DNA of 64,000 nt from Muricea muricata (lineage: Eukaryota > Cnidaria > Anthozoa > Malacalcyonacea > Plexauridae): contig OY979718.1 in NCBI GenBank assembly GCA_963855995.1, positions 36,595,059 through 36,659,058 on the forward strand, given 5' to 3'. The notes below the pieces were generated by a model. It made no database searches. It was not told where the DNA came from and saw nothing but the letters and a program-made list of their open reading frames with translations. The stretch's first letter is position 1. Every line of letters begins with the position of its first letter. A program made the position numbers and the translations under genes. This document shows positions 46,111 through 57,549 of this stretch, piece by piece.

Positions 46111-46235
46111 TTTAACAGAAAGAGCTTTAATATTATTTAAAATAATTATTAGTACAACTTCACAAATAGGTATTACACTACAGAGCAAAGTTTGTCTTTC
46201 AGTTGATCATAAAATATTCACAGTCTACTTAGTGG

Positions 46236-47600
46236 CTGGTGCAGGGTCGAGGAAGCCTGGTGCTTTGTTTGCAGCTGTTGATGGGACAAACCATCTTTTT
46301 TTCATCCAAAAACTTTTTGAATATTCTGTAAAAGAAATAAAGAATAAAAGTTGGTTGTTATATATCAAGTACTCTATTTAGCAGTTGATAACGAACTCCA
46401 GTAATTATTATTCCTGCCTAATAGACATTGTACATAGGATATAAAGAAATATAAAGAAACAATCTGTGTAGTCAGAGCCAGACAAATTACGATGAGATAG
46501 ACCTTGAAACCATGATATTGGTACAAACGGGAACTTTGCTACGACTCTGCCATCAAAAACCGGAGTTCATAAGAAAAGAAAGATGAAATTTACTTACACT
46601 GAATTACACATTTCCATTAATACCGTAAAAAATGTAAATCCGATTGCAAACTTCGAAGAGTACAAAAATGCCTTAAATCTACCTAGTAGTATTAACTGGT
46701 AGCAGGGCATACAACGGACGCTTAGATCACGTTTTGTGTTCTAATATACTAGAGACTTATGTCTTATGTTCTCTTTGTTTAAAATGAAAATATAGTACGA
46801 GTGATCCACATTTCAGATACATCTAGAGTGATTCTGAAAAATGCTTTACAAATTCTCTTTGCTTGTAAATCTCTTTACTTGGCTCCTGGTTTCGCATTTC
46901 CTTTGAAGACAGAAATTCATGAAGTGCTGGTCTCGAGTCGAAGTGAACAGTACCTTTCCCATTTAGAGATATTTGCATAATGCTGTTTATTTTTGCCGAC
47001 AGAAGTGACGATCTTCCAGAAGTTTTCACATTACTGCAATGTGAGACATCTCTCTCAGTTGCCATACAGTACTGTGGAGAACAAGGGTAAGGAACGCTGC
47101 AAGGAATATTTCTTAAGAAGACCGTAACTAGCCTGCGTCATCTTTCTCAGACGAAGAGCATAAGTAGTCCCAAAATCGTTCACTTCGACTTGCTCGATCT
47201 TTGTAATATTAAGTCAAGACCTACAAACATCAGCAACAAAATCTGAAAGGCAACCTTGCGCTAAAATATGTGAAGCCCACTCTCTACTGGCTAAAATAAA
47301 TTCAGTAGAGGACTTTGCATCAAAAATGTTTATAAAGCTCTGACATGTGCCATCATGTTCATTCCTTCATCGATAAAATTTATGGCTGATTCCACAATTT
47401 CGTTTCTTATAGCTTTGCTAGCTCTATTTTTACTTGTCACAAACTGATGAGCTGTACTGGTTCTTCCTACAGCTGTTAACAGGTTATATTCATCATGTTC
47501 TAAATACTACCCCTCTTTTCCACCGGGAACTGGTAATTCATTCATGACTTTCAAGTGCTCTATAGCCGAATCGTTTCCTGTTACGGTCATCATTGTCGTT
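46236..47600 (-). pseudogene. hAT/ZNF862-like transposase C-terminal relic
   Basis: Minus strand. An upstream part (about 47595-47230) includes NDSAIEHLKVMNELPVPGG and QFVTSKNRASKAIRNEIVES. The best block, ATERDVSHCSNVKTSGRSSL, SAKINSIMQISLNG and FDSRPALHEFLSS (47065-46823), resembles the C-terminal dimerisation region of hAT-derived ZNF862-type proteins. A further minus-strand exon-like piece with a good acceptor (TTTTACAG) lies at about 46329-46236. Several stops and frame changes. Family call is moderate. Confidence 0.5.
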
Positions 47601-47601
47601 A

Positions 47602-47643
47602 TCAGTCAGTCGACCAGTCGATCGATCAGTCGACCAGTCGACA
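47602..47643. repeat. GATC-rich satellite, patch 1
   Basis: CAGTCGACCAGTCGATCGAT-type repeats, the same short units as at 50788-51114 and 52408-53194. Confidence 0.85.
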
Positions 47644-47739
47644 TGATGTCATTAATCCATTCCCAAAGTTCTTCTCTTGGTTGACTGCTGCCCCTACAGT
47701 GTAACAGTTCATGTTCTACAGGATTTACATACTAGTCAT

Positions 47740-49133
47740 TACTGCATATAGACCGAACTTGGCAACTATAAGCCGATATCTGTTCTTTCCACTGTTTCTA
47801 AAGTATTCGAGAAAATTATATATAACCAAATTAACAAATATTTCAATGATAATAAATTATTTGCGAAATATCAATCGGGATTTAGAAAAGGTTATTCCGC
47901 TTCGACAGCTTTGTTAAGCGTCACAAATGAATGGTTATGTAACATAGATAAAGGCTTAATAAATGGTGTATTATTTCTTGATTTAAAAAAGGCGTTTGAT
48001 ACCGTAAATCATGATATTCTTATTGAGAAATTAAAACTTTATGGCTTTCAAAAACAATCTTTATCATGGTTTAAATCCTACTTGAAAGATAGGAAACAAT
48101 TTTGTAAAATTAATCAAACTCAGTCATCAATTCGGAATGTTCGATGTAGGATACCTCAAGGATCAACTCTTGGCCCACTCCTTTTTTTGATTTATATTAA
48201 TGATTTGCCAAACTGTCTTGATGAATCTGTACCAAGCATTTTTGCTGATGATACAAATATTTCCGTAAATGCTACTACTGTCGGCCAAATTAGTGTGAAA
48301 TTAAATACTGAAATTAAAAAAATACATGCATGGCTAACTGCAAATAAATTAACACTAAATACAACTAAAACTGAATTTATGATAATAGGATCTAAGCACA
48401 ACCTTACTAAAGTTCAATCCGATCCAACTATTACAATTGGGAATAATAATATAAAACGTGTTTACCAAACAAAAAGTCTGGGAGTCATTATAGATGACAA
48501 ACTTAACTGGGAGGAGAATATACTTAGTATCTGTAAGAAAACTTCGAAAGGTATAGGAATGTTACGATTTTGTAAGTCTTTTGTTTCTCAAGACACGTTG
48601 AAAATGATTTATAACGCACTTATTTTACCTCATTTTGACTACTGCTCCCTTGTTTGGAGTAACTGTTCAGAAACATTGAAGTCAAATTTACAAAAACCTC
48701 AAAACAGGGCAGCAAGGGTCATTACGGGTGATAATTATGACGTCCGATCAAAACAAATATTTACTCAAGTTAGGTTGGAAAAAGTTGGATGAAAGGCGAC
48801 AAAATCTCATGGAAAAATATATGAGTAATATTGTGAATGATAACTGTCCAGAGATAATAGGTAACCTTTTTGAAAAGTGTAACAATTATGATTATAACTT
48901 AAGAAGTAATGGCAAATTTTTAAGATTGTCAAAACCAAATACGAACTCCATGAAGAGAAGTTTTAGTTATATGGGGGCTAAGACCTGGAATCAACATCTC
49001 AATGACAAACTGTAAATATTATAATTCTATATTAATCTTTTTATTTGTAAATATTACACGGCCTTATGAAAATCAATGCAAATTGATAGGTTACCGTGTA
49101 TAAAGATAATTAAATACAAATACAATACAATAC
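47740..49133 (+). pseudogene. LINE fragment A, RT to 3' end
   Basis: 5'-truncated ORF2. NYKPISVL and SKVFEKIIYNQINKY open the RT in one frame; a 293-codon open frame (47911-48792) carries motif A LFLDLKKAFDTVNHDI, IPQGSTLGPLLFLIYIND, motif C FADDTNI (Tyr replaced by Phe), LTLNTTKTEFMIIG, and the HFDYCSLVWSN and QNRAARVITG blocks. A frameshift near 48770 leads to the last 90 residues ending at 49015. The 3' end has a (AATAC)n tail at about 49115-49133. CR1/L2-type by motif. One of the best-preserved LINE pieces here, needing few repairs, but it lacks the endonuclease. Confidence 0.9.
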
Positions 49134-49200
49134 TGATCGACTGACTGGTACAATACAATACAATACAATAAAATACAATACAAATAATAAAAAAATAAAA
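49134..49200. repeat. Satellite residue plus (ACAAT)n microsatellite
   Basis: TGATCGACTGACTGGT (49134-49149) is a leftover of the GATC-rich satellite, followed by ACAAT repeats and an A-rich run that abuts LINE B. Confidence 0.8.
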
Positions 49201-49880
49201 ATAAAAATTTATTTAAACACGGTAAAATCGTTCAGTACACAAAAAAAACTAAAACTGATTTACAAGATTGTCGTGTGGGAGTCACTATCGATATAGATAA
49301 CGATAATTTATGGCTTTTTTAAAGTGAGGAAATGATGCAAAACTACGTATCTCCTCGTGTAAGCGATTCCATAATAGAGCCCCATCGTAAGAAAGCCTCC
49401 GTTTTAAGTAATTTCTTCGTGGTTTTGGTAAATTAAGTTTAAATTGGTTATTTCTCAAATTCTACTCAGTGTTGCGAATAGAAAAGAGAGGTCGTAAATA
49501 TGAAGGCATATTCCCTTTTAGTATTTTGAACATTAGCTGAGCCTTTAGTTTTCTACGTCGTACATAGAGATGAAGAGAACACTAGCATTGGTGTCATAGC
49601 TCGATTTAGTGATGACCCTAACCGTTCTTGGTTTTTTTTTCGTGCTAAGAGTTTCGCCTAAACCGTCCCAAACAGAACAGCAATAATCAAAATGAGGCTG
49701 TATCAGAGCAAAGTACACCTCAACAGCTGTTCTAGTTGTTATAAAAGATCTAATGCGTTTTAAAGCGCCTATTGGTGAAGATGTCTTCTTACATACTTTC
49801 TCGATATGCACTGACCATGTAAGGTGGCTGTCAATATGTAACCCTAAAGATTTAGTCGAATGTACCCTTTTAACTTCACG
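49190..49880 (-). pseudogene. LINE fragment B, RT C-terminus
   Basis: Minus-strand 3' fragment. The VHIEKVCKKTSSPIGALKRI, ALIQPHFDYCCSVWDGLGE and VRVITKSSYDTNAS blocks match the region after the RT active site. The last coding part, with a LPKPRRNYLKR-like stretch, lies near 49420-49440 on the plus coordinates. Tail-to-tail with LINE A. Confidence 0.85.
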
Positions 49881-49904
49881 GTCATCAATCCTGTATCATG
49901 ATGA

Positions 49905-50787
49905 TGACCAATATCATCATGAGACTCTTCGAGAAAATTGTTTTTCAAGAAGAGATTGAAGAACCTTCTAAGTCAATCATTAGTAATGACCAATTTGCTT
50001 ATAAAAAGGGGTCAAATACAACTGCTGCCCTCAAATGTCAGTATCACTGAAATGGTTGGACGAAGATGCTGATTTTATCAGAGTTTTATCATTCGACTTC
50101 AGCAAGGCCTTTGACTCGGTTCCTCACAATGTCGTAACCGAAAAACTAAAACAAACTAATCTAAATCCATATATCATTAATTGGATGGTAATTTTTTTAA
50201 CGAATCGAAAGCAAAGGGTCGTGGTTGATGGACTCACAACTGAATATGCTAATATCAATACAGGAGTGCCACAGGGAACTGTCATCGGTCCGTTCCTCTT
50301 CTCCCTTATGGTTGAAGATAGAAAACCTAAACAACCTGAAATTAATAAATTAATTAAATTTGCTGATGATATGATGGTGGGTGCACCAGTAAGGTCAAAT
50401 AAGGATTCTTTAATGGAAGAAGTGAAGCACATTGAAAACTTGAATGACCTTGTTTGAAGGAAGAAGTGAAGCACATTGAAAACTTGAATGCTTTTAAGTG
50501 GGGGAACTTCCAAACTACCACCAGGACCCATAAATGGCATTAAACGCAAGAAATGGTTAAAATTGCTTGGAGTAACTTTTGAAAACGATGTCTGCTGTTG
50601 GGAGTTGCAATTTGACGACTTGTTGTCCAAAGCTGGAAGTCGAATGTACATTTTAAGAGCTTGTAAGAGATATGGATATCAGAAAGAACATTTAAGCTAT
50701 CTCTTTGACACGATTATTCTATCGCTTTTTTTGTACGGTATTGAAATTTGGGGTTCATCCCTGCAAAAGAAATACTTAAATCGTATG
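49905..50787 (+). pseudogene. LINE fragment C, RT middle
   Basis: Begins with SNDQFAYKKGSNTTAAL (about 49980-50030), then LSFDFSKAFDSVPHNVV (motif A), NTGVPQGTVIGPFLFSLMV, and KFADDMMVGAPVRSN (motif C). A 44-bp duplication (see 50415-50490) and frameshift separate this from WLKLLGVTFEN and LFDTIILSLFLYGIEIWGS. It stops abruptly at the satellite. A different LINE lineage from A and D, judged by the FADDMMV and GIEIWGS blocks. Confidence 0.85.
50415..50490 (+). repeat. 44-bp-spaced tandem duplication within LINE C
   Basis: GGAAGAAGTGAAGCACATTG ... CTTGAATG occurs at 50415-50446 and again at 50459-50490. The second copy breaks the LINE reading frame. Confidence 0.9.
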
Positions 50788-51114
50788 TAGTTGGACGACT
50801 GATCGACTGACTGGTCGACTGATCCATCGACTGGTCGACCAGTTGATCGACTGGTCCACCAATCGATCGACTAGCTGGACGACTGATCGACCAACTGGTC
50901 GACTGACCGATCGACTGGTCAACTGATTGACTGACTGGTCGACTGATCGACTGATCGATCGACTGGACGACTGACCGATCGACTGATTGATCCACTGATC
51001 AATCGACTGATCGATCGACTGGTCGACTGATCGACTGAGTGGTCGACTGATCGATCGACTGGTTGACTGATCGATCGACTGGTCGGCCGATTGGTTGACT
51101 GATCGATCGACTAA
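50788..51114. repeat. GATC-rich satellite, patch 2
   Basis: Tandem array of 8-20-bp units such as GACTGATCGATCGACTGGTC and CTAGCTGGACGACTGATCGA. Long open frames here on the minus strand (repeats of Asp-Gln-Ser/Arg-Ser) are products of the repeat. Confidence 0.95.
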
Positions 51115-52407
51115 CATGGACAATGGTTTGATAAATGCCATTCTTTTTGTTGACCTTAAGAAGGCGTTTGATGCCATTAGAAATAAACTTTCTTGCTATG
51201 GATTCACCGATAAAACGATTCGACTTTTTCGCAACTATTTAACTCAAAGAACTCAAGTGACTTACGTAAACAATGTTCCTTCAAATTACTCCTCCGTCAT
51301 TTGTGGTGTTCCACAAGGATCAATTCTAGGACCATTGCTTTTTCTTCTATATGTAAATGATTTATCGTCCAGTTATGACTTATTATCTGGTAAACACCTA
51401 TATGCTGATGACACTACTCTAACCTACGCAGATAATGATTTTGATCAAATTCTTACGGTTATGAATAAGGATTTACGTAAGTTGGATGACTGGCTTAACA
51501 AAAATAAGCTCAGCTTAAATGTGATTAAAATCAAGTGCATGTTCATTGGTACTCGTCAAAAATTAGCCACATTACCGAGTCAACCAGCGGTCGAAATAGA
51601 TAGCAATTATATCGAAATTAAAGAGTAAAGAACTTTAAATGCTCAGGTTTGAATGTTGACGAGACACTGATGTGGGATGCCCACATAGCAACTATCACTT
51701 CTAAGGTAGCCAAGGTTATTGGCGTCCTGAGGAGATTAAAATCATTAATCCCCCATCATGTTCTTGTCACAGTATACAAATCACTAATTTTGCCACATTT
51801 TGACTACTGTAGTAGTGTATGGGGTAATCTAGGAAAAGGACTTGCTCAAAAACTGCAAAAATTACAAAACAGAGCTGCTCGTATTATCACTGGGTCGGAT
51901 TACACTATACGCTCAAGCGAAATATTATCAGATCTTAACTGGTCTACCCTTGAACAAAGACGAGATCAACACTTTAAACTGCTAATGTTCAAAACAATCA
52001 ATAAAAATATGCCTGATTATCTTTCGGCGAAGTTTGTGCCTGTAAATACCATACATAATTATAGTCTAAGAGGCGCCGATTCAAGAATCTTTGTTCTTAG
52101 CTAGACCTTCGACTGAGGCGCTTAAAAAAAGTTTTTCTTACCGAGGGCGGTCTTGTGGAATATCTTACCTGTGCAAGCAGTTAATGCTCAATCAATTACT
52201 CAATTTAAACGCTTTTTGTAAGCATAGCTTTCTTGCAAATTTTTCTCTTTTTGTCTTTCTGTGGTGTTAGTTTTGGTTTAATCTTTTTAAATAGTTTTAA
52301 ATTCAAAATTAGTTAATAGTAATAGTACACGTCTCCAGGGAAGACCACGATATGTGAACTGGACTCCGTGTGTAAATAAGATTATAATGATAATAATAAT
52401 AATAATA
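51113..52407 (+). pseudogene. LINE fragment D, RT to 3' end, embedded in satellite
   Basis: Starts abruptly at NMDNGLINAILFVDLKKAFDA, directly after satellite. Then VICGVPQGSILGPLLFLLYV, YADDTTLTYADND (motif C intact), LSLNVIKIKCMFIG, a frame change near 51628, then ILPHFDYCSSVWGNLGK and QNRAARIITGSDYTIRSSE, and an ending near 52220 after another stop at 52104. The 3' tail is (AAT)n at about 52385-52407, followed immediately by satellite again. CR1/L2-type. Confidence 0.9.
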
Positions 52408-53194
52408 ACTGATTGGTTGACTGATCGATCGACTGGTAGACCAATCGATCGACTGGTCGAATGATCGATCGACTGGTCGACTAATCGATCGACTGGTTGA
52501 CTAATTGATTGACTGATCGATCGACTAGTTGGACGACTGATCGACTGACTGGTCGACTGATCGATCGACTGGTAGACCAATCGATCGACTGGTCGAATGA
52601 TCGATGGACTGGTCGACTGATCGATCGACTAGTCGATCAACTGTTTGACTGATCGACTGACTGGTCGACTGATCGATCGGCTGGTCAACTGATCAACTGA
52701 TCGATCGACTGGTCGACTGATCGATCGACTGGTCGACTCATTGATTGACTGATCGATCGACTAGCTGGACGACTGATCGACTGACTGGTCGACTGATCGA
52801 TCGGCTGGTCGTCTGATTGACCGAGTGATTGACTAATCGATCGACTGGTCGACTGATCGATCGACTAATTGTTCGACTGATCGATTGACTAGCTGGACGG
52901 ATCGATCGACTGGTTGACTAATTGATCGACTGATCGATCGACTAGCTGGACGACTGATTGACTGACTGGTCGACTGATCGATCGACTGGTAGACCAATCG
53001 ATCGACTGGTCGAATGATCGGTCGACAGGTCGACCGATCGATCGACTAGTCGATCGGCTGTTTGACATATCGACTGACTGGTCGACTGACCGATCGGCTG
53101 GTCAACTGATCGACTGAGTGATCGACAGATCGATCGACTGGTTGACTGATCGACTGACTGGTCGACTGATCGATCGACTGGTCGACTGATCGAT
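52408..53194. repeat. GATC-rich satellite, patch 3
   Basis: ~790 bp of the same short units. A higher-order pattern is visible: GACTAGCTGGACGACTGATC recurs at about 52520, 52760 and 52940. Confidence 0.95.
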
Positions 53195-53960
53195 GGTAAG
53201 GTAGGTAATACTTTATTTAAAGTCAAAAATAACACGCTGGCCCCATCAACTTAAAGCTAGTTTCCATGGGGGGCGTGTTGGATGTAAAAATAATTAAAAA
53301 GAGAACATGAACTAATTACAAAAACACACAGATTAAATATATAGGACAACAAGTTATATATATAGAACAAAAAAATAAACTGGACATGTCATCGTCCAAC
53401 AATTGATTTAAATGAATGCAGTGATTCTGCTAATTTCCCTTTTATTTCAAAAATTCTCGCTTTGGCTTAGGTAGTGTTAGATCTGTAGCAGTATTTCGGG
53501 GGTGATAGTTAGTTTGATCTACTTCCCTCCTAACGAAGGAACCACGCAAACCAGGCGCAGTGTGGTCATTTAATATTTTATACATTAGAGAGGTTAAGAT
53601 TGACGCTTATGGCAGACCGGTAACCGCAAACGGCAGACTTCAAATCGAATTTGAAGGTAAGTTCTACAAGTTTTCGAAGGTTTCGATAAGTTTTTAGTCA
53701 ATCCATTCTTCAATAATAATGCACAAATTATCCTAATTTCGAACAGCTAATACTTCACCTGAAAATCCGACTTGAAGTTTGGCGTTTGCGGTTACCGGTT
53801 CGCCGTAAACATCAATCTTAACCTCTCTATTAATACTGACTTGGCACCAGACCGTCGATTTTCAAGTGTATCCCAAGAAAGCATGTTGAGAAGATCGACT
53901 GAATGAGTATCATGGTTGGCACCCAATATAACTCTCACATACAACTTCAGATGTACTTTT
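53195..53960 (-). pseudogene. LINE fragment E, RT C-terminus, split by MITE M1
   Basis: Minus-strand 3' end. The 5' part near 53960-53830 encodes an ANHDTHSVDLLNMLSWDTLE-like block. The part after the MITE (53585-53400) encodes NDHTAPGLRGSFVRREVDQ and LTLPKPKREF. The 3' UTR ends with TTACCTACCTTACC repeats at about 53194-53210 (minus strand) against the satellite. Removing the MITE and one TA rejoins the frame. Confidence 0.85.
53588..53827. mobile_element. TA-target MITE family M1, copy 2 (240 bp, complete)
   Basis: Ends GAGAGGTTAAGATTGA and its inverse CAATCTTAACCTCTC, with ~55 bp of imperfect inverted repeat each side. TA at 53586-53587 and 53828-53829. The LINE E frame is restored on removal, confirming the TA duplication. 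Copy 1 is at 28626-28844. Confidence 0.92.
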
Positions 53961-54589
53961 TATTATAAAAGTTTAAACAAATGACTATGATTGTGTAATG
54001 GCGCTATTACACTATGCAACTTGTCTCGCAATTTTGTTGCGCTGGAAGTCCCAAGCGAAATTGCAAGGTATAGTATGCCTGTCAATCATAAAGTCACGCA
54101 ACATTTTTTTTTGCGAGAAGCATTACACGAAGTAAAATCAGGTTCTAACTTGTCGTAACGATTGCCGCAACACTACAACGCATTTTCTGGCCATTGCACA
54201 GTGTAATATGCCTCTTGCAACTTGTCTCGCAATATTTCTGTTGAGCAGCCAATAAAAACTCGCTATTTGGAAATAGATTCTAGCTTCTGCTGAGATTGCG
54301 AGGCAAATTGCAGGAAACGTTGCCCAGTGTAACATATCTGTTCATGCAATTTCAATTCTTAAAAAAAGTCGTTGCTAGACAAGTTGCATTGTGTGACAGC
54401 GGCTTAAAGGCTGCTTTTGAACTAAAACTTCTAGAATGACTATAAGACAAAAACTAAGAAGTTAATTAAGTACATTCAACGGTCGATGCTGAATAAGTGA
54501 ATAACATTTATAATCTTTGCGAACTCTATAAATTTCTATACCAGTCATGTTTATTTTCCCGTCAGATCAAATTCGCACATGGGAAATCA
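53961..54589. mobile_element. Inverted-repeat element with GCAACTTGTCTCGCAA motifs, and spacer
   Basis: At 53998-54405 the left end GCGCTATTACACTATGCAAC and CTTGTC pair with GACAAGTTGCATTGTGTGAC and AGCGGC on the right. GCAACTTGTCTCGCAAT occurs again in direct orientation near 54217. Non-coding. Target duplication unresolved. Confidence 0.65.
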
Positions 54590-57158
54590 GAAAAAAAGTG
54601 ACTTTCGATTTTTCCGTTGCCCAAAAATGTCAATGATTTTGTCCACGTTTCTCATCACACGATTGGTAAAGGCTCTTTCAACGTTTAGAACTGCAAGGCA
54701 ATTCAGTCGATTTTGGCCCATGGTATTTCAAGTGTATATCTTCAGACTTCGAAGGCAACTGAACGAACGCTCGGCTGAGCACGACGTAGCAGGTATCACA
54801 GCTAGGATCTTGCACAGTCGAAAAAATGTTGGCAAAATGACGTCGAGCTTGTTCACGGACATGATTTTTGCCAATGCAGTAGGTGTTCTCCTCGTCTCAG
54901 AAGCAGACTGCAGAAGGAAATTGGAGAAAATAGCCTTTTCTGCTTGAATTAAATCCTTGTCTAATTGATAAAACTTTGCAACTTTTTCCTCGCTTTCTTC
55001 TGACGGCTTGTCGCTCAATACAACATCACCAAGGGCACAAATAATATCCTGGTCGTCTGCAGCGAATCGTTCTTTGCTTTCCGCAATACCAAGGTCCAAT
55101 GCCACGAAATATGTGCTCACTTGATGGTGACTAGTGGCTGTCGTGTGGTGAGTGTGTCCTTCACATAATTCCCCAACTAGAGCTTGAAGGCGCCGTATCG
55201 ATGGCTGGCGAAATCTTGGCGAAGTTGCCTCCTTGAACGAGAATTTGGTATATTTTATTACGTTTTTTATTGTGCTACTCTTGATTTCCACCATCTGCCA
55301 AACAGTAAGGAAGCTTTGGTTGTTTCGACAACCTTGAAGAGCCTTGACCGTTCCTTCTGCCGTTTTTCGGGCACTCATGACATCCATTGTGCTACTTTGC
55401 AAATACCTGCACAGGGCATTTACGTAATTACGTTTGACAATATTATTTTGAGAATAACAAGGCATAAGACAAATTCAAAATCGCAAATGGCAATAAGTAA
55501 CGACTTCGCGTTTGATGAGGTCTTTGAATCTTTATAATCTTTCAATTTACGCAATGCTTTAGTAATACTCTCAAGTTGTTGAATTACGGCACTGATTAAC
55601 TGACTCGTAACGACATGACCACCTTGTTTCACTCTGGGATTTCAATGTGAGTTTCAATCTCGTACCCAGAGCCAATGCCAGCCTAACCCGCGAACAGGCA
55701 TTGCTCTGGGTACGAGATTGTGTGAGTTTTGGTTCACTGTCAGCACGAACTTCACCAAAAAGGGCATGTCGCTTAGGGCTATAAATGACACTTATAACAC
55801 TTATAACACTTCGAACACACTTATAACACTTCTTCGGACACTTGCTCTATATGGCTAATATCAGACGTTTCATCGACTATAATACCACTTTCTTTGCTTT
55901 CTCGTTCTTCATCAGATATTTCTTCAAGCACTAAATCACCTACCAACTCCAGAATCTCATTTTGAATCAAAGGTGATGTCCACTGACTGTGCTTCTTAAG
56001 CTGATCTTCCAGTTTGTCTTTGAACCAAGAAAGATCTTTACTTCGAAAGTGCAACAACTCGATAAAGTTACCTCGGTTGACATCAGATACCTCTGCGATG
56101 TTACTTGAGTTCTATCTTCTTCGTGTCCTCGTTGAACTATATTTTGTTGTGTAGTAAATACTAGAGATTCAATAATGATTTTCATGTATTGTCTGTTCGC
56201 TTTTACACTATCTTTATGATGAGAGTCAAGAAGATCGATGACCGATTCTCCGCTATCCAAATTTTTTGAAACGATCCACTTCGTCATTGCCATTGTGTGG
56301 CACTTGCTTTTAGCGTGTTAAGTCTCTCAGGCTTTTTCCAATCACGAAATGAGAAACTTCTTTCATTCATAAACTTTGGACATGCCCAAAAGACGGCACG
56401 ATTTTCCTCTAGTTGAAAACTGAGCCAGGGGTGTTCCTTGAACCATTTTCCCTGAAAATCACGAATCTTTTTGCCATACCTTCGAGGTGCGTATTGCTTC
56501 CGTATTGGTTGATTTGGACAATTTGATAGTGGAGTTTTCACCTGATCTATGTTTTCTATCGATGCTTCAGCTTGATCAGAATTATCGATTTTCTCTTCGT
56601 TATCAGGCAAATCAGGTTTTTCATCTGTCATTAGACTTTCGCTTTCTTCTGCACTGCCATCTTCAAATCCAAAAGCTGGCTCTTCCTGTAAGCTCAAATT
56701 AAAAGCCAAAGTTCTCGCATCGTTATCAGGCAAAGGGAAGTCAGAATATTCATCAACTGGCATCAAACCTTCATGTTTATCTTCATCTTGAACTAAAGAA
56801 GTAGTGTTTCTGTTTGAATTTTGGCTGTCAGCAACGGTCAGCACATCGGTACTCAGTTCGTCTGCATTGATGATCTCATCAAGATTACCCTTTCCAGGAT
56901 AAGCGGATTGATCAACAACAGCCTCATCATAAGTATCTTTTAAACATTCAGCAGAAGTTTTTGCATCACTTAATTTGGTACGTTTGTACAAAGAAGCCAA
57001 AGTAGGCTGTCCGGGTGATGATACCGGTACAAACTTCACGTTTTTTAAACCACGATGAGAAACTTTGGCATGTTGTTTCCCATCTCCCCGTTACAGATTG
57101 AACACCTAACACGAAACCGATAGTGCCGTTTTCTTTTTTTCTGTGAAGGTGTAGACAT
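54590..57158 (-). pseudogene. TTF/ZMYM1-like hAT transposase
   Basis: Minus strand. An ATG at 57158 opens MSTPSQKKRKRHYRFRVRCS; a one-base frame change near 57075 leads to a 251-codon frame (57039-56284) with an acidic low-complexity region and then a TTF-type zinc-finger region (DFQGKWFKEHPWLSF, VFWACPKF). Pieces at 56293-55821 hold the start of the RNase H-like domain (LLDSHHKDSVKANRQY, GDLVLEEISDEE). The C-terminal frame (55465-54728) includes LQSSTMDVMSARKTAEG and the hAT dimerisation block PATSCSAERSFSCLRSLK; it continues past a frameshift to about 54590. At least four frame breaks and a hairpin MITE at 55643-55721. No terminal inverted repeats of this element identified. Confidence 0.85.
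55643..55721. mobile_element. Hairpin MITE with CAATCTCGTACCCAGAGC ends, inside the hAT transposase
   Basis: CAATCTCGTACCCAGAGC at about 55646 pairs with GCTCTGGGTACGAGATTG ending near 55720. Distantly like the CAACCTCGTTCCCAGGGC family. Interrupts the transposase coding sequence. Confidence 0.85.
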
Positions 57159-57549
57159 TTTTGGTGTTGTCAAGACTCTGGAACAATAATAAACACGAAA
57201 ATGTATAATTACAAGTTAATAAATTTGGTACTGCAAGCTCTTCTTTAAGTCTATAACTTGTTGCCTAGTATAAATATTTATTATAAAATATGTCTATTTA
57301 CATACCTACATATACCAGGGCCTCTTTTAATAGTATAGACTGGGTGGGACATGTCCCCCCCAGCCCTCTTACTGCCCCCAGTCAGCAAATTTGCCCCCCC
57401 CCCCCAGTGCCCGGTCTCTTTTCATGTTTTGTCCTTTTGGGATGTGAACATATAAATTCCAGAAGTCATTATAGTGGGCCATTTGTTCATTGTTTCTATC
57501 AACTATCATATATATATATATATATATACATTTAATGAGCCCGCAAAAA
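57159..57549. other. Spacer with poly-C and (TA)n tracts
   Basis: CCCCCCC runs at about 57352-57360 and 57393-57405, and a TA tract at about 57508-57528. CAGGGCCTCTTTTAATAG at 57317 resembles a hAT end but has no partner in view. Confidence 0.5.

Noticed and set aside
50714-51177. Frames with repeated Asp-Gln-Ser / Arg-Ser motifs suggesting an SR-type or intrinsically disordered protein
   Set aside because: They are translations of the GATC-rich satellite and recur wherever the satellite does (also 52287-52580 and 52942-53235).
56487-56702. Plus-strand 71-codon frame
   Set aside because: Antisense shadow of the acidic region of the minus-strand hAT transposase.
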